Source of the DNA: Acholoe squamosa
Lineage: Eukaryota; Annelida; Polychaeta; Phyllodocida; Polynoidae
Direction: 5' to 3'
DNA length: 64,000 nucleotides
Assembly (NCBI GenBank): GCA_949317995.1
Contig: OX439041.1
Location: 46,237,269 to 46,301,268 of the forward strand
Shown here in pieces: positions 1-10,245 of the stretch. Made by a program: the position numbers and the translations under genes. How positions within the stretch are numbered: position 1 is the first letter of the stretch; every line of letters starts with the position of its first letter. Below the pieces are notes generated by a model, which made no database searches, had not been told where the DNA came from, and saw only the letters and a program-made list of their open reading frames with translations.

Positions 1-1380
1 CTCACGCAGCTTAAATACGCAGGGTGTTACGGTATGTGAGAAGGAGGTGTCATTGATTTATTATACTGTGCCTGAAATGTATGTCTCCATTGGTGCTGTA
101 GGGGTCAGTGAAAACGTCTTTGAAGACCAACTTGCAAGGGGCTGCTGTACCACTAAGCTACATCCTCAGACCTGACGTTTCTTACCTTCCACCTACATTT
201 GGACTGGTATGACACCGACAGGGGATCCACTGATAGCCCGGTGACTGGTCCCTGGGGGTCGGCACACCGGGTGTGGGAATTCACGATCCCCTACAGTGCA
301 ATAACCAGCAGAGGTGAACTAACACTCCCAGTATAGGCAATGCCAAATGATGAATACCTATGAGCTACCTATCCTTTTCCTTCACAGCATTTTCTCTTTA
401 CTTATAAAACGAATAAATGATGATGGAGCAATCACGTTTTTCAGGTAACATGACAAATAGATAAGTTATAGAACAGGGTGGATCAACTTTTATATTACTA
501 ATTCTGCCACAATGACCTGGCACTTGCAGCACCGACTTGAAAACCACTGAATTGGTTAAAATCATGCAAAACATGCACCCCCCCCCCCACCAAATAATTA
601 TTATGCTCATATACTAGAACAATAAAAGATAGATTTGTGGGTTAATCCCATTGGGGACAGGCTAACTTATGGTGGCATCCTCTATCCTTGAATAAAAGCA
701 AAACACCTAAACACATTATGTCTAAACACAATAATACTCTAAACACGTTTATGGTCTAAACGTGTTCCAAAAAGTGGGACAACATTGTGTTGAGGAATCT
801 GTTCAGATTCTAAACACTTGTTCTGAGAGTGTAGGTAGGGTATCTGAAACATATTTCTGAAGGCGTTATGGACATTGGAGAAGTAGTCCTCTGTTGTTCA
901 AAAACACAACAGGTGTGAGAGGGTCATGGGATGCATAGGATGCTGAATCAGGATCAATTAACAAGGCAAACATCCTCATTGTTGTTTATTTCTGTACTGA
1001 GTTAAATGAATAATCGGCACAATGAAGCTGTGTGAACAATTGTGAACAACTTAAAAGGGGAATGAAATCTGTACTTGGAACAACCGTGGACAAATAAACG
1101 CTGAATCCCTGATGCAGTCTTGAACCAAAATCCTCTTATTTGTCATTCGTTAGATAACCGTCACAGGACTGCTGTCCTAATATACAAACACGTTTTTCTC
1201 AATCCACAGAGCCGCCAACGGAGAATTAGAAAGAAGACAGAGAGGAAAACAGGCTAATTGGGCGTTTTTGTCTTCTTCACTCAAGCAGTCAAAATCTGGC
1301 TGCACCATACACATTTTGTCCACTGATTAGGAGTAGAATCTTAAAATAACAGAAGGAATTTAAATTTGGTACAGTCCCTT
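1..1380. other. Non-coding stretch, no gene seen
   Basis: I see no convincing exon here; the one short open frame is low-complexity. It holds a tRNA-like SINE head near 121-168, a poly-C run near 580-590, and a cluster of TAAACAC-type motifs at about 690-800 that resembles the subterminal motifs of the MITE at 30969-31859. Confidence 0.5.
121..168 (-). repeat. tRNA-Ala-like SINE head
   Basis: Read on the minus strand, a stretch beginning GAGGATGTAGCTTAGTGG matches the acceptor, D-arm and A-box part of a eukaryotic tRNA-Ala, followed by an anticodon-loop-like CTTGCAAG with TGC. The T-arm/B-box side is badly degenerate. It is therefore a SINE head or tRNA pseudogene rather than a working tRNA. 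Confidence 0.4.
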
Positions 1381-1385
1381 AAAAG

Positions 1386-1388
<3 letters not shown>

Positions 1389-1427
<39 letters not shown>
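1389..1427. repeat. (TA)n microsatellite, left of Ngaro element
   Basis: An uninterrupted TA dinucleotide tract that stops exactly where the A1 repeat of the Ngaro-like element begins. A matching tract follows the element on the right (6172-6267), so the element appears to sit inside one original TA array. Confidence 0.85.
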
Positions 1428-1429
<2 letters not shown>

Positions 1430-1633
1430 AACTATATACACTCGTGTATATTTATATAATTAACCGCGGACGGTTAGGGACTACTTTCAGCTCGTATGGA
1501 TACCAATGATGTCATAGTGTGACGTCATGGTCAACAACCCCACTGGTATAAAAGGGAGTGGGTTCAAGCTAACCGTCAATTGGCTCGTATTCACCTGTAC
1601 AGGTAACACCACGCTGGGTGTTCCCTGGAATTT
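1428..1633 (+). repeat. A1 split direct repeat of Ngaro element
   Basis: Nearly identical to 5669-5876. It contains a CRE-like TGACGTCA and a TATAAAAG box, so this repeat probably supplies the promoter of the element. Confidence 0.85.
1520..1554 (+). promoter_or_regulatory. CRE (TGACGTCA) plus TATA box in the A1 repeat
   Basis: TGACGTCA lies at 1520-1527 and TATAAAAG at 1547-1554, about 20 bases apart, a plausible RNA polymerase II core promoter. The same pair recurs in A2 at 5763-5770 and 5790-5797. The motifs are seen; promoter use is inferred. Confidence 0.5.
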
Positions 1634-2576
1634 AGGACTTCCGAGTGAGTTGGATTCGTCTTGTGTGGATCGGAGATCCACATCGCCAGACCATGCTAGG
1701 GTGTTAGAAGGCGACCAATTCATTGACCAGACGGAGAGGCTGGAGTCGTTAGAGGATGAACTATGCAATATCAAAGGTTTGCTACAGGAGCTGGTGGCTG
1801 GAAAGGACAAGAAAGACGAGACGAAGCCTACAGAGGGGGCGTGGCAGCATCCACGTGCGAATGTTTGTCAACGGCCGGTGACGTCATCGCATCGAGAGCG
1901 CAGCCGCGTAACCAGGCAGCGGTCTCCTAGCGTCCTTAGCGACGGTTCGAAATGGGACGAAGTCGGGCATCGTGGTCGTCGCCGGAGATCGAAATCATCT
2001 TTCTCCACTCGTCACAGACCTCGGTCGTCTTCAGGAGGGTCGTCAGTAGATTCTTCTACATCCAAGCTTCACACCAATACCAAATATGGTGAGTTTGACC
2101 ACGAAATATATGTAAAAAAACGGGAAAAGATCGATACCGTTGAGAAATTGATGTTAGTCAACTTGAACTTTATCTTAGATTATTACAAAGAGAACAGTGA
2201 TGTAGAAGGCATGTTGAGGCATCTCCAAGTCCTGGTTGAAAAAGCTGGGACAAGAATGTATACAGTAGCAGCCCTATTGGCTTACGATAAATCGGTTAGG
2301 ACCAGGGCAAATAAGGATGGGATAGAGGCCTTTGGAGTGATAGACAACTCTGACATTCTTAGGCACCTATCATATGATGGTACTGTTCAAGCACAGAAGG
2401 CTTATGCCACTAAGACTAGGAATGGTTTCAAACAGAAAATCTCAAATAATTCCTGCTATGCTTTTAATAGAGCAGAAGGTTGTGTACGGGATCCCTGTAA
2501 ATACAAACATGTCTGCGGTGGTTGCGGCTCCTCTGGGCATGGTAAAACTGAGTGCCAGAAGACCAGGAGTGAATAG
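1527..2576 (+). CDS. Gag-like protein of the Ngaro element
   Basis: An open frame of 349 residues with a Ser/Arg-rich basic middle, a conserved block around residues 190-215 (E-F-D-H-E-I-Y-V-K-K-R-E-K-I-D-T), and a C-terminal Cys/His cluster with spacing like a CCCH or zinc-knuckle finger (C-x-x-C near the end, then H and C). This matches the first protein of DIRS/Ngaro elements, which is thought to bind element RNA. The same protein appears in the minus-strand relic near 49.2-49.9 kb, which confirms that it belongs to the family. The first methionine lies upstream of the TATA box, so the real start is probably further in. Confidence 0.75.
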   Translation: MVNNPTGIKGSGFKLTVNWLVFTCTGNTTLGVPWNLGLPSELDSSCVDRRSTSPDHARVLEGDQFIDQTERLESLEDELCNIKGLLQELVAGKDKKDETKPTEGAWQHPRANVCQRPVTSSHRERSRVTRQRSPSVLSDGSKWDEVGHRGRRRRSKSSFSTRHRPRSSSGGSSVDSSTSKLHTNTKYGEFDHEIYVKKREKIDTVEKLMLVNLNFILDYYKENSDVEGMLRHLQVLVEKAGTRMYTVAALLAYDKSVRTRANKDGIEAFGVIDNSDILRHLSYDGTVQAQKAYATKTRNGFKQKISNNSCYAFNRAEGCVRDPCKYKHVCGGCGSSGHGKTECQKTRSE

Positions 2577-2621
2577 GGAACTGTAGGGGGTCGATGTCCC
2601 ATAGCTTGTAATGATTTTTGT

Positions 2622-4621
2622 TTGGTGCCTGACCAAGTTATGGTAGGTGTGGTAGATGTCGACTTGCCTTCACAAACTCCAGTACAGGAGGTAGAACATG
2701 TATGTACGGAGGGGGTTAAGGATTGTATTCTTTCAACTGAATCCGTATCTGAACAAAGTATTTTCCAAGAATTTAATTCGTTAGAAAATAATATAGATGT
2801 TATTGGTGATAGCCCAATACAGGTTTGTAATGAACCCCTTTTTACGGTTAGTGTCACGGGTTTACCCGGCATCAGGGTATATGACAAGTGTATAGAAGGT
2901 ACATGTACGTGTGTTCATTATATTGGTGGGGAGAGAGCTCAAATTTTACCATGTAGGGTAGCTTCTTTCCTTCAACAAGATGGTCTCATTGGTATTAGTG
3001 GTGAGGAGGCTGATTTTCTATGGCACGGTATTGTTCAAGGTTTTAGAATTGTGGATCCAGACTGTCAAACTACATATGATTGTAAAAATTATAAATCAAT
3101 CCTCGAGGGAAAGTTTTATAATGAGTACTGTGGTATATTACTAGATGAACTAGAAGCTGGTCTAGTCTCGAAAAGTGTAGATAAACCCCGTTGTATCCAT
3201 GCCTTAGGTGGTGTAGAGAAATCAAATGGCAAGTTAAGACCCATAACTGACTGTAGCATGCCTGATAAAATATCGATTAATAATTTTATGGATACTACGA
3301 CCTCAGCTTTTTCTTATAATAATATTAGCACGGTGACTGCTCAGTTGAATAAGAATGATTTCATGAGTGTGGTGGATTTAAAGTCAGCTTATAGGTCTAT
3401 AAATGTGTATGCACCTCACACGACCATGCAGGGCTTCAGATGGGATTTTGGACATGGTGAGGATTATTATGTAAGCAACAGGTTGACCTTTGGCCTGAAA
3501 TGTGCCCCATATATTTTTAATAGGATCTCTGATTTTATTGTGGAGGTGGCAAAGTTTTACGGTGTAGAAAAAATTGTAAATTATCTGGATGATTTTATCA
3601 TAATTGCTGATACTTATGATGAGTGTCTTAGACAAAGAAATTTATTGATGGAATGTATGACCTACATGGGCTTTGTAGTATCCAGAGAAAAGGTGACCGA
3701 CCCATCTCAAGTTTGTAAATTCTTAGGCATTAACATAGATTCAGTTAAGTTAGAACTGTCTTTGCCTATTGAAAAGGTTGAAAAAATGGAAAATCTCTTA
3801 TTAGATAACGTTAATAAGAAATTTATTTCTAAAAAGAACTTAGAGAGGATAGGTGGTTTAATGTCTTTCTGCTCGCAGGTGGTTAAGGGTGGTAGAACTT
3901 TTAGTAGGCGAATTTTTTATCTCTGCGCCCGGGCTAGACCCGGTGGTTATATTAGGGTATCAGCTTGCACTCGCCAAGACATTCAATGGTGGTTGGATTT
4001 TGTAGAGTTTTTAACTGTAAAAGGTTAATTCTAAATGATGTTATTGATACACCTATGTACTCTGATTCGTCTGTTAAGGGCTTTGGAGCATGGATGGGGA
4101 AGGACTATTTTTATGGTGACTGGACATCTCATGATAAATTCAACCTAGGTTCAGGCCATTTTTCCCCCCCTCCTATATTGGATGATCTACAAAATCATCA
4201 TCGAAATATTAATGTATACGAATTGTATCCTGTTATGATGGGCCTAAAACGCTGGATTTCTAGTTATAAAAACAAAAGAATACACTGTATTACTGATAAT
4301 ATGCAGGTTCTAGCTATGATAAATACTGGTAGGTCCAGGAATAAGTTATGTATGGAATGGTTAAGAGAGATCTTCTGGCTTTGCTTCGTTAACAATGTAG
4401 AGGTATATGCAACTTATATTAGGTCGGAGGACAATGTCCTGGCCGACCAACTATCTAGACTGGCTTATAAGGGTATGCCAAGCAAATGTATAGCTTCTCT
4501 CCATGATAATAATATGTGTTGCTTTAATTCCAGAATGGGAGAGATTACTAAAAAGAAAAAGGTTACTTTTAGCCCAGGGTGTGTCAGAAAATACGAGGAG
4601 AGCAAGGAACCAACAACTTAG
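2622..4621 (+). CDS. Reverse transcriptase / RNase H region of the Ngaro element
   Basis: The region shows reverse transcriptase landmarks in order: a K-x-N-G-K-L-R-P-I-T-D-C block, a D-L-K-S-A-Y-R block, and the catalytic Y-L-D-D-F box near 3580-3600. A DIRS-type RNase H follows, beginning around D-S-S-V-K-G-F-G-A-W with later conserved acidic residues including T-D-N and D-Q-L-S. The role is copying element RNA into DNA and removing the template. I treat the element as a fossil and do not resolve its frames further. Confidence 0.8.
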
Positions 4622-5456
4622 AAGGTATAAAAAATTTTGTAAAAAATTTTGTTTACAAACCTTTCCTTGTTCTCCCTCTCAAGGTTCTATATATGCAGTT
4701 TACTTATTTGATTTTATGAAGCCATCATCTGTAAAAAATTATTTGTCTGCGGTTTGGTATTTTCAAAAACTTAAGGGCTATCCTGATTATAGTAGTAACT
4801 TCATGTTAAAAAAGACCCTTAATGGCATTGACAGGCTCTCTACCTGTTCAACCAAAGTTATTCATTATTATACCCCTAAAGACATGTTGAGGTTAAGGTC
4901 ATTCTTGGATCTAACCAACATGGCAGACCTGAAGTTTTGGATGGCAATTTTAACATGCTACAGGGGTGTGTTACGTGTGGGGCATGTGGTTGAGTCTCCA
5001 CACTCCTTAAAGGTTGGTGATATTAAATTTCATCGTAGTTATTTTTCTATGTGTATCAGAACGTCTAAAACCGATCAGCTTGGTAAAGACTCCTTTAATA
5101 TATATTTGTCAAAGAATGTTAATTCCCCACTATGTCCTTATCTAGGCTTGAAAAAGTTGTGCTTGGGTAGGGGTAAAAGGGAGTATCTGTTTGTATCCGG
5201 TGGTATTCCTCTTCAGTACCAATATGTCAACTCCAGGTTAAAATCTTTATCCTTTCAAGCTGGTATCGAAGGCTGTGTATCTACCCATTCTTTAAGGCAC
5301 GGTGGTGCTACGTTGTTAAAGGACTCAGGTCTAAGTGTAGAGGCTATTAAAAAGAGAGTTAACTGGAAATCCAACTCAGTATTTAATTACTTACATAATT
5401 ACAAGGATGAACTATTGGAGTTGGATAGGGTGTGTCAATCTCATTTGCAATGCTGA
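4503..5456 (+). CDS. Tyrosine recombinase of the Ngaro element
   Basis: An open frame of 317 residues ending in a typical phage-integrase fold: H-S-L-R-H-G-G-A-T near 5285-5310, then a W-K-S-N-S-V-F-N-Y-L-H box that carries the likely catalytic tyrosine. An N-terminal SAM-like core-binding region precedes it. In this family the enzyme joins a circular DNA intermediate into the genome by site-specific recombination in place of a DDE integrase. The frame overlaps the end of the RNase H region, as is common in DIRS-order elements. Confidence 0.8.
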   Translation: MIIICVALIPEWERLLKRKRLLLAQGVSENTRRARNQQLRRYKKFCKKFCLQTFPCSPSQGSIYAVYLFDFMKPSSVKNYLSAVWYFQKLKGYPDYSSNFMLKKTLNGIDRLSTCSTKVIHYYTPKDMLRLRSFLDLTNMADLKFWMAILTCYRGVLRVGHVVESPHSLKVGDIKFHRSYFSMCIRTSKTDQLGKDSFNIYLSKNVNSPLCPYLGLKKLCLGRGKREYLFVSGGIPLQYQYVNSRLKSLSFQAGIEGCVSTHSLRHGGATLLKDSGLSVEAIKKRVNWKSNSVFNYLHNYKDELLELDRVCQSHLQC

Positions 5457-5502
5457 TTGATATGTGTTTTCACATTTGTTTGGCGTGTTTTTGTGTGTTT
5501 TT

Positions 5503-5668
5503 GGCATGTATGGTGCTGATAGCCCCAAGGTCAGTAACCCACCAAACTCATGTGTTCTGTGATATGATCATTTATTACACTACTTAACCATATATTACTA
5601 TTACTGTATATATCAACATTATTCGTTATTACCGGTATTTATTATTCCCTGGTAGCGAGTTAACTTAT
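5503..5668 (+). repeat. B1 split direct repeat
   Basis: Differs from 6008-6173 (B2) by about one substitution. It abuts A2 directly, the Ngaro B1-A2-B2 order. Confidence 0.85.
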
Positions 5669-5876
5669 GGAACTATATACACTCGTGTATATTTATATAA
5701 TTAACCGCGGACGGTTAGGGACTACTTTTTCAGCTCGTATGGATACCAATGATGTCATAGTGTGACGTCATGGTCAACAACCCCACTGGTATAAAAGGGG
5801 GTGGGTTCAAGCTAACCGTCAATTGGCTCGTATTCACCTGTACAGGTAACACCACGCTGGGTGTTCCCTGGAATTT
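5669..5876 (+). repeat. A2 split direct repeat
   Basis: Near-identical to A1 (1428-1633). It includes a second copy of the CRE and TATA motifs. Confidence 0.85.
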
Positions 5877-6007
5877 TAAATCTTACTATTGTTAGTACTA
5901 TTGTTGTTAATTTTGTTTCTGTACTATTGTTATTATACTATTGTTATTATATTACATTTTACTGACTATGCTTATTGTCAACTAATTATTATAGTTGTGC
6001 TTATAAA

Positions 6008-6270
<263 letters not shown>

Positions 6271-7743
6271 TCAAAGTGGTCTGGTATGGATAGATTTTAG
6301 GTTAAAATCATATTTTCTAGTAAGACCCCAGAATGCTATTTTGCAATAAACTATTAATCATTGGTTTCACACCAAGCACCTAGGTGTCCCTACCCATCAC
6401 AAAACTAACAAAGGGTGTATATACACCTGCCATGCATGAGTGAGCAAGATGAGGTGATCTTAACGTCTGATCAATGTCATTTCCAAATTAAAACAATGTT
6501 CAATGATGGTTCAGCTCCATATTACAGACCAACATTGACCAAATGTTAAAAAAACATTGATTTGACCATTGACCATGCCGTCACAAAACAAATCAATTCA
6601 AGTGACTGTTTGCATATGAGTTATATTCTCAAAAGTTCTGAAACAAAAATGTGTTTAGGGGCGAGCCTATACTGGCTCAGAGTCACATAGTTACCATTAT
6701 ATAGCTGGCATGTATGATGCATCTAGTATATATGATAATTATTTCTTGAACACTAAAAGTTCGGCATTATGGCTTTTGATGTGAAAGTTTCTAGTTATTC
6801 TTACATTCTATGGCTCAATACGTTGTTTTCCATGCCCTTTTTGGCTGTGGCAGATTTTATCAGTAGGCTATAGCGTTAAACCGGGTTGTGTAGGCTAGTG
6901 TGTGAATGCTGGTGTTGTCCTGGTGTTGATATCTACATGCCAATCAGCTTTCCCATCAAAAGCGGTGCCAAAATCTCGGCCGGGTGTTCCAGCATTGTCA
7001 ACAAGGACCCCCCAGTAAACAAGACAAACCGTTAAATAACCTCTAAATATTGTCTCCTTTTAAACGTTGTAGATGAAAACATTTACATTGAAAACATTTG
7101 AAACATTTTTAAACTACATAAGACAACGCTTACACCTAGAAACATTCTTAAACCTTTTAGATACAAAAATGTTTTAGATACCAACCTTTGTATCCAAACC
7201 ATACAGCAATGTGTTTGAACGTATTCAAACATTTGTTGTTCAATGGGCCTGCATCAGGCCCATAACATTCGCCTGGAAAATGTATAGCATCGTATCTGCA
7301 TATACACACACCCTTCAGATTCCTTGCTATAGCACAACTGTATTTTACGATTTACCTCAAGCCCCAAATAATTATCTAATGCAGTATTGATTACAATAAG
7401 ATGACCCTAAAAAGTGCCATTGAGATTGAGAAATAGGTTTTAATTTTTTTTTTTCAATTTGAGGTGTCAACTTACTCTCTCTGGTAGCAGGTTTGGCCTG
7501 GAAGAGGCATGTACATCTGTATCATATGCTCATGTAGAGAAGTAAACCCAAGGCCTATCAAATGCATTTATCAAACTGAGGGGGTTTTGAGTTATACCCT
7601 CAATATCAAATTTTGAATAGGCGAATTCTAGACAGGGATGATGAAACAGGGGGGTGAGGCTTCTGTGTTTTTGCCCCCTCGGGTCCCCGCCAACTTTTTC
7701 CAGAAATATATTGGCTCTTCAAGACAGTATGACTTACTTGTGT

Positions 7744-7776
7744 ATGCCCTGCTTCATATTTTATGAAGCAGGGCAT
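7744..7776. repeat. Perfect 15-bp stem hairpin
   Basis: Arm ATGCCCTGCTTCATA, loop TTT, then the exact reverse complement. It is too perfect for chance and is probably the centre of a foldback repeat. Confidence 0.75.
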
Positions 7777-8463
7777 GCCACCATAGCACACAATATCACA
7801 TCTTTATCTTTGTATCCAAGCATATGGTCTAGCCACTCCTCCGACATAGAAGCATGGATGTTAAGTACATGCCCTCCTGCCCCCCTCCCCTTGTAGGGTT
7901 AGTTAAGTGATATTTAGGTCAGGTCATAAATCATGCATGGCTGACCACAAGCTACTTCAGTCAACTCACCTATTGTTTTACACCAGTACTGTACACTGTC
8001 CCCAGCAAACTGGACACCCAACTCTCACCTAGGACACCCAACCAGATGTCATAGAGTGCATTATACCATGATTCTGGCCTATTCAGTGCTTTTTTGGTCA
8101 ATTTTGAGGATATCAAGCATTTCTTAGAACTGGATATACACAGGATTTTTAATTTTGAGATTTTCTTTTGGATAATTTTTTCAAAGTCAAAGTAATAAGG
8201 TGTTTTTTAAGTGTAGTTCTAAGTGTTAGACATATTTTCTGAGTTTAACACCCACATCTCTTCATGTTAAAACTGACCAGAAATCCATAGTCAAAAGTGG
8301 GGCTTGAACAATTAATGTATGGACTTGGAGTGCAGCACTGTATCCACTACCCCATGAAACCTACCCCATAACACTATGGCTTTGTCTCCTAACTGCTAAC
8401 TCCCTGCTTTCTTCCATCATGGTAAATGTACAGACAGCTATGGTTGTTAGGCCAACCCAGGCA

Positions 8464-8541
8464 GTGCTGATGGTATAGTGGATAGCAGGTCCTGCTCCAA
8501 ATCATAACCTTTTTATGGCCTGGGGTTCGATTCCTTGCCAT
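8464..8541 (+). repeat. tRNA-derived SINE head
   Basis: An A-box-like TGGTATAGTGGATAGCA and a B-box GGTTCGATTCC (8524-8534) lie at tRNA-like spacing. The stems do not pair well enough for a functional tRNA, so this reads as a SINE promoter region. Confidence 0.55.
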
Positions 8542-9297
8542 GACGGTAGACTTTCTCTTTTCCGCTTGTATTTAACTTTATATTTATTGATGTTTTTATT
8601 TGTGGTATAAATGCACTAAGGATTGATATGGAAGGCATGCAGGTTTGATAGCCTAGATATATCAGCACTTGGGCCTTATACCTTCCACATCAATCATTAT
8701 TCCATTACTTCATCAGGTCGCATATGGGATGCACCTTACATGTAGTACATACCCTCATTTTGTGAACTTGCTATTAAAATTAAAGATGACATAACTTTTG
8801 CCTTACTTGATATATTTTTAATACCCACATTCATGTACACATGTATTGTGCTTCCCCATCATCCCATTTCAATTGGCAAAGCAATGAATGGGTGACCCAG
8901 ACCAGGAGGAGGGTGAGGTTTGAGTAAAAAAATAATTTGAGAACATTTTTATTACATAAAAAAACATTCATAAACAGTGTTTTTCTTTTGAAAAAAATAA
9001 TAACATTTGTTTTTCAATGTATTTATTGACCAAATAAAAATGTTTGTTAGTTACATTTCTTTTATGTTAATAAAGACTCATTTTTACCTAAGAATAAAGC
9101 ATTTTTTTTTATAAAATGGTGAAAAAAAGTCTTTTGTGTACATGTTTTGTCATGTTTTGTCACAATATAATACATAGAAGGCGTTCAAATATTAGGTAAC
9201 ATGACTAACCACTTTTGCATCCTCCCCATATAATACTTTTTTTTTAAATTTAGCGGCAAATCTGTGTTTTACTTTCGGGGATCCCCGGGCTTTCCCC

Positions 9298-9389
9298 TGT
9301 GACGTCATGAATTATGGGATATCTATGGCCGCCGTCACCTTCCGGAATGCGGATTTCTTTGTCGACGAGGGAGTGAAAAAGGTCCAAAA
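9298..9389 (+). promoter_or_regulatory. Candidate promoter of the SANT-like gene
   Basis: A CpG-containing island in AT-rich surroundings, with a consensus CRE TGACGTCA at 9300-9307, an ATGGCCGCCGTCACC block and an ETS-like TTCCGG. It lies immediately before the chosen ATG at 9390. No TATA box is seen. Confidence 0.45.
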
Positions 9390-10127
9390 ATGCCTAAAGC
9401 GATGGATAAGGTAAGCTTAACCATGAAAAGATGTTTCTGTCTTACGAAGTAGGTCACGTGGCATAAAAATTAGGATGTAATTCGAAGTTTGATAGTGTTT
9501 TTCGACGAAAAAGCAAGGTGTTTAGGTCAGTGTCAGTTGAGTGATTTCATTCTGGTTGTCAAATGTACAAGTAAACAGAGTCGATGAAACTTCTCCTCTT
9601 AACTGTGTCACTTACGTTATTGTTCTTTCATATCCTCTTACCCAGAAAGCCCGTGAAGGGGAAGAATATGACGAAAACGAGGGCTACTATGAAGAAGAAG
9701 ACTTGGAGTATGAGGAATATGTTCCGGAGGAGGAGGAATACGATGAATCATTGAAACCTTCTGATTTTCCCGGTGCTGGCGGCGGCACCCAAGACATTAA
9801 CTACATGGTGTACTTATATAGAAATTCTCTAGAAAAGAGGTTACATGATGAAGAACTATAAAAAAAAAGACAGCGTGGCAAGCCCCCAAGCAGGGAACAT
9901 CCTATGCATTATGGCATACCCATTAGGAGGTCTGCCTTTCCACCTCCTCCTGAAGATGACCTTTCAAGAGATCCTTCTTACCTTCCTGACGAAGAATTCA
10001 CTGCTGCATTTAGCCCAAGGGGTCGAGGCAGGGGGGAAAGAGGAAGCCGTGGATCAGGTGCCAGCAGGCCTAGGGGTAGGCCCCGAGGATCTGGTATTGG
10101 TGGAAGGGGTGCCTCTCGAGGTACCTC

Positions 10128-10245
10128 CCGTGGAGCCCATGGAGCCCATGGAGCCCGGGGAGCCCGGGGAGCCCGGGGAGCCCGGGGAGCCCGGGGAGCC
10201 CGGGGAGCCCGGGGAGCCCGGGGAGCCCGTGGAGCCCGGGGTTCT
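10128..10245 (+). repeat. 9-bp minisatellite encoding Gly-Ala-Arg repeats
   Basis: About twelve tandem units of GGAGCCCGG or close variants. The array translates as repeated Gly-Ala-Arg/His next to Arg-Gly-rich sequence, an RGG-like low-complexity segment of the SANT-like protein. The units are so alike that recent slippage is likely. Confidence 0.85.

Noticed and set aside
7020-7230. Complete MITE from the TTTAAAC/AAACATT cluster
   Set aside because: No terminal inverted repeat or target duplication could be found.
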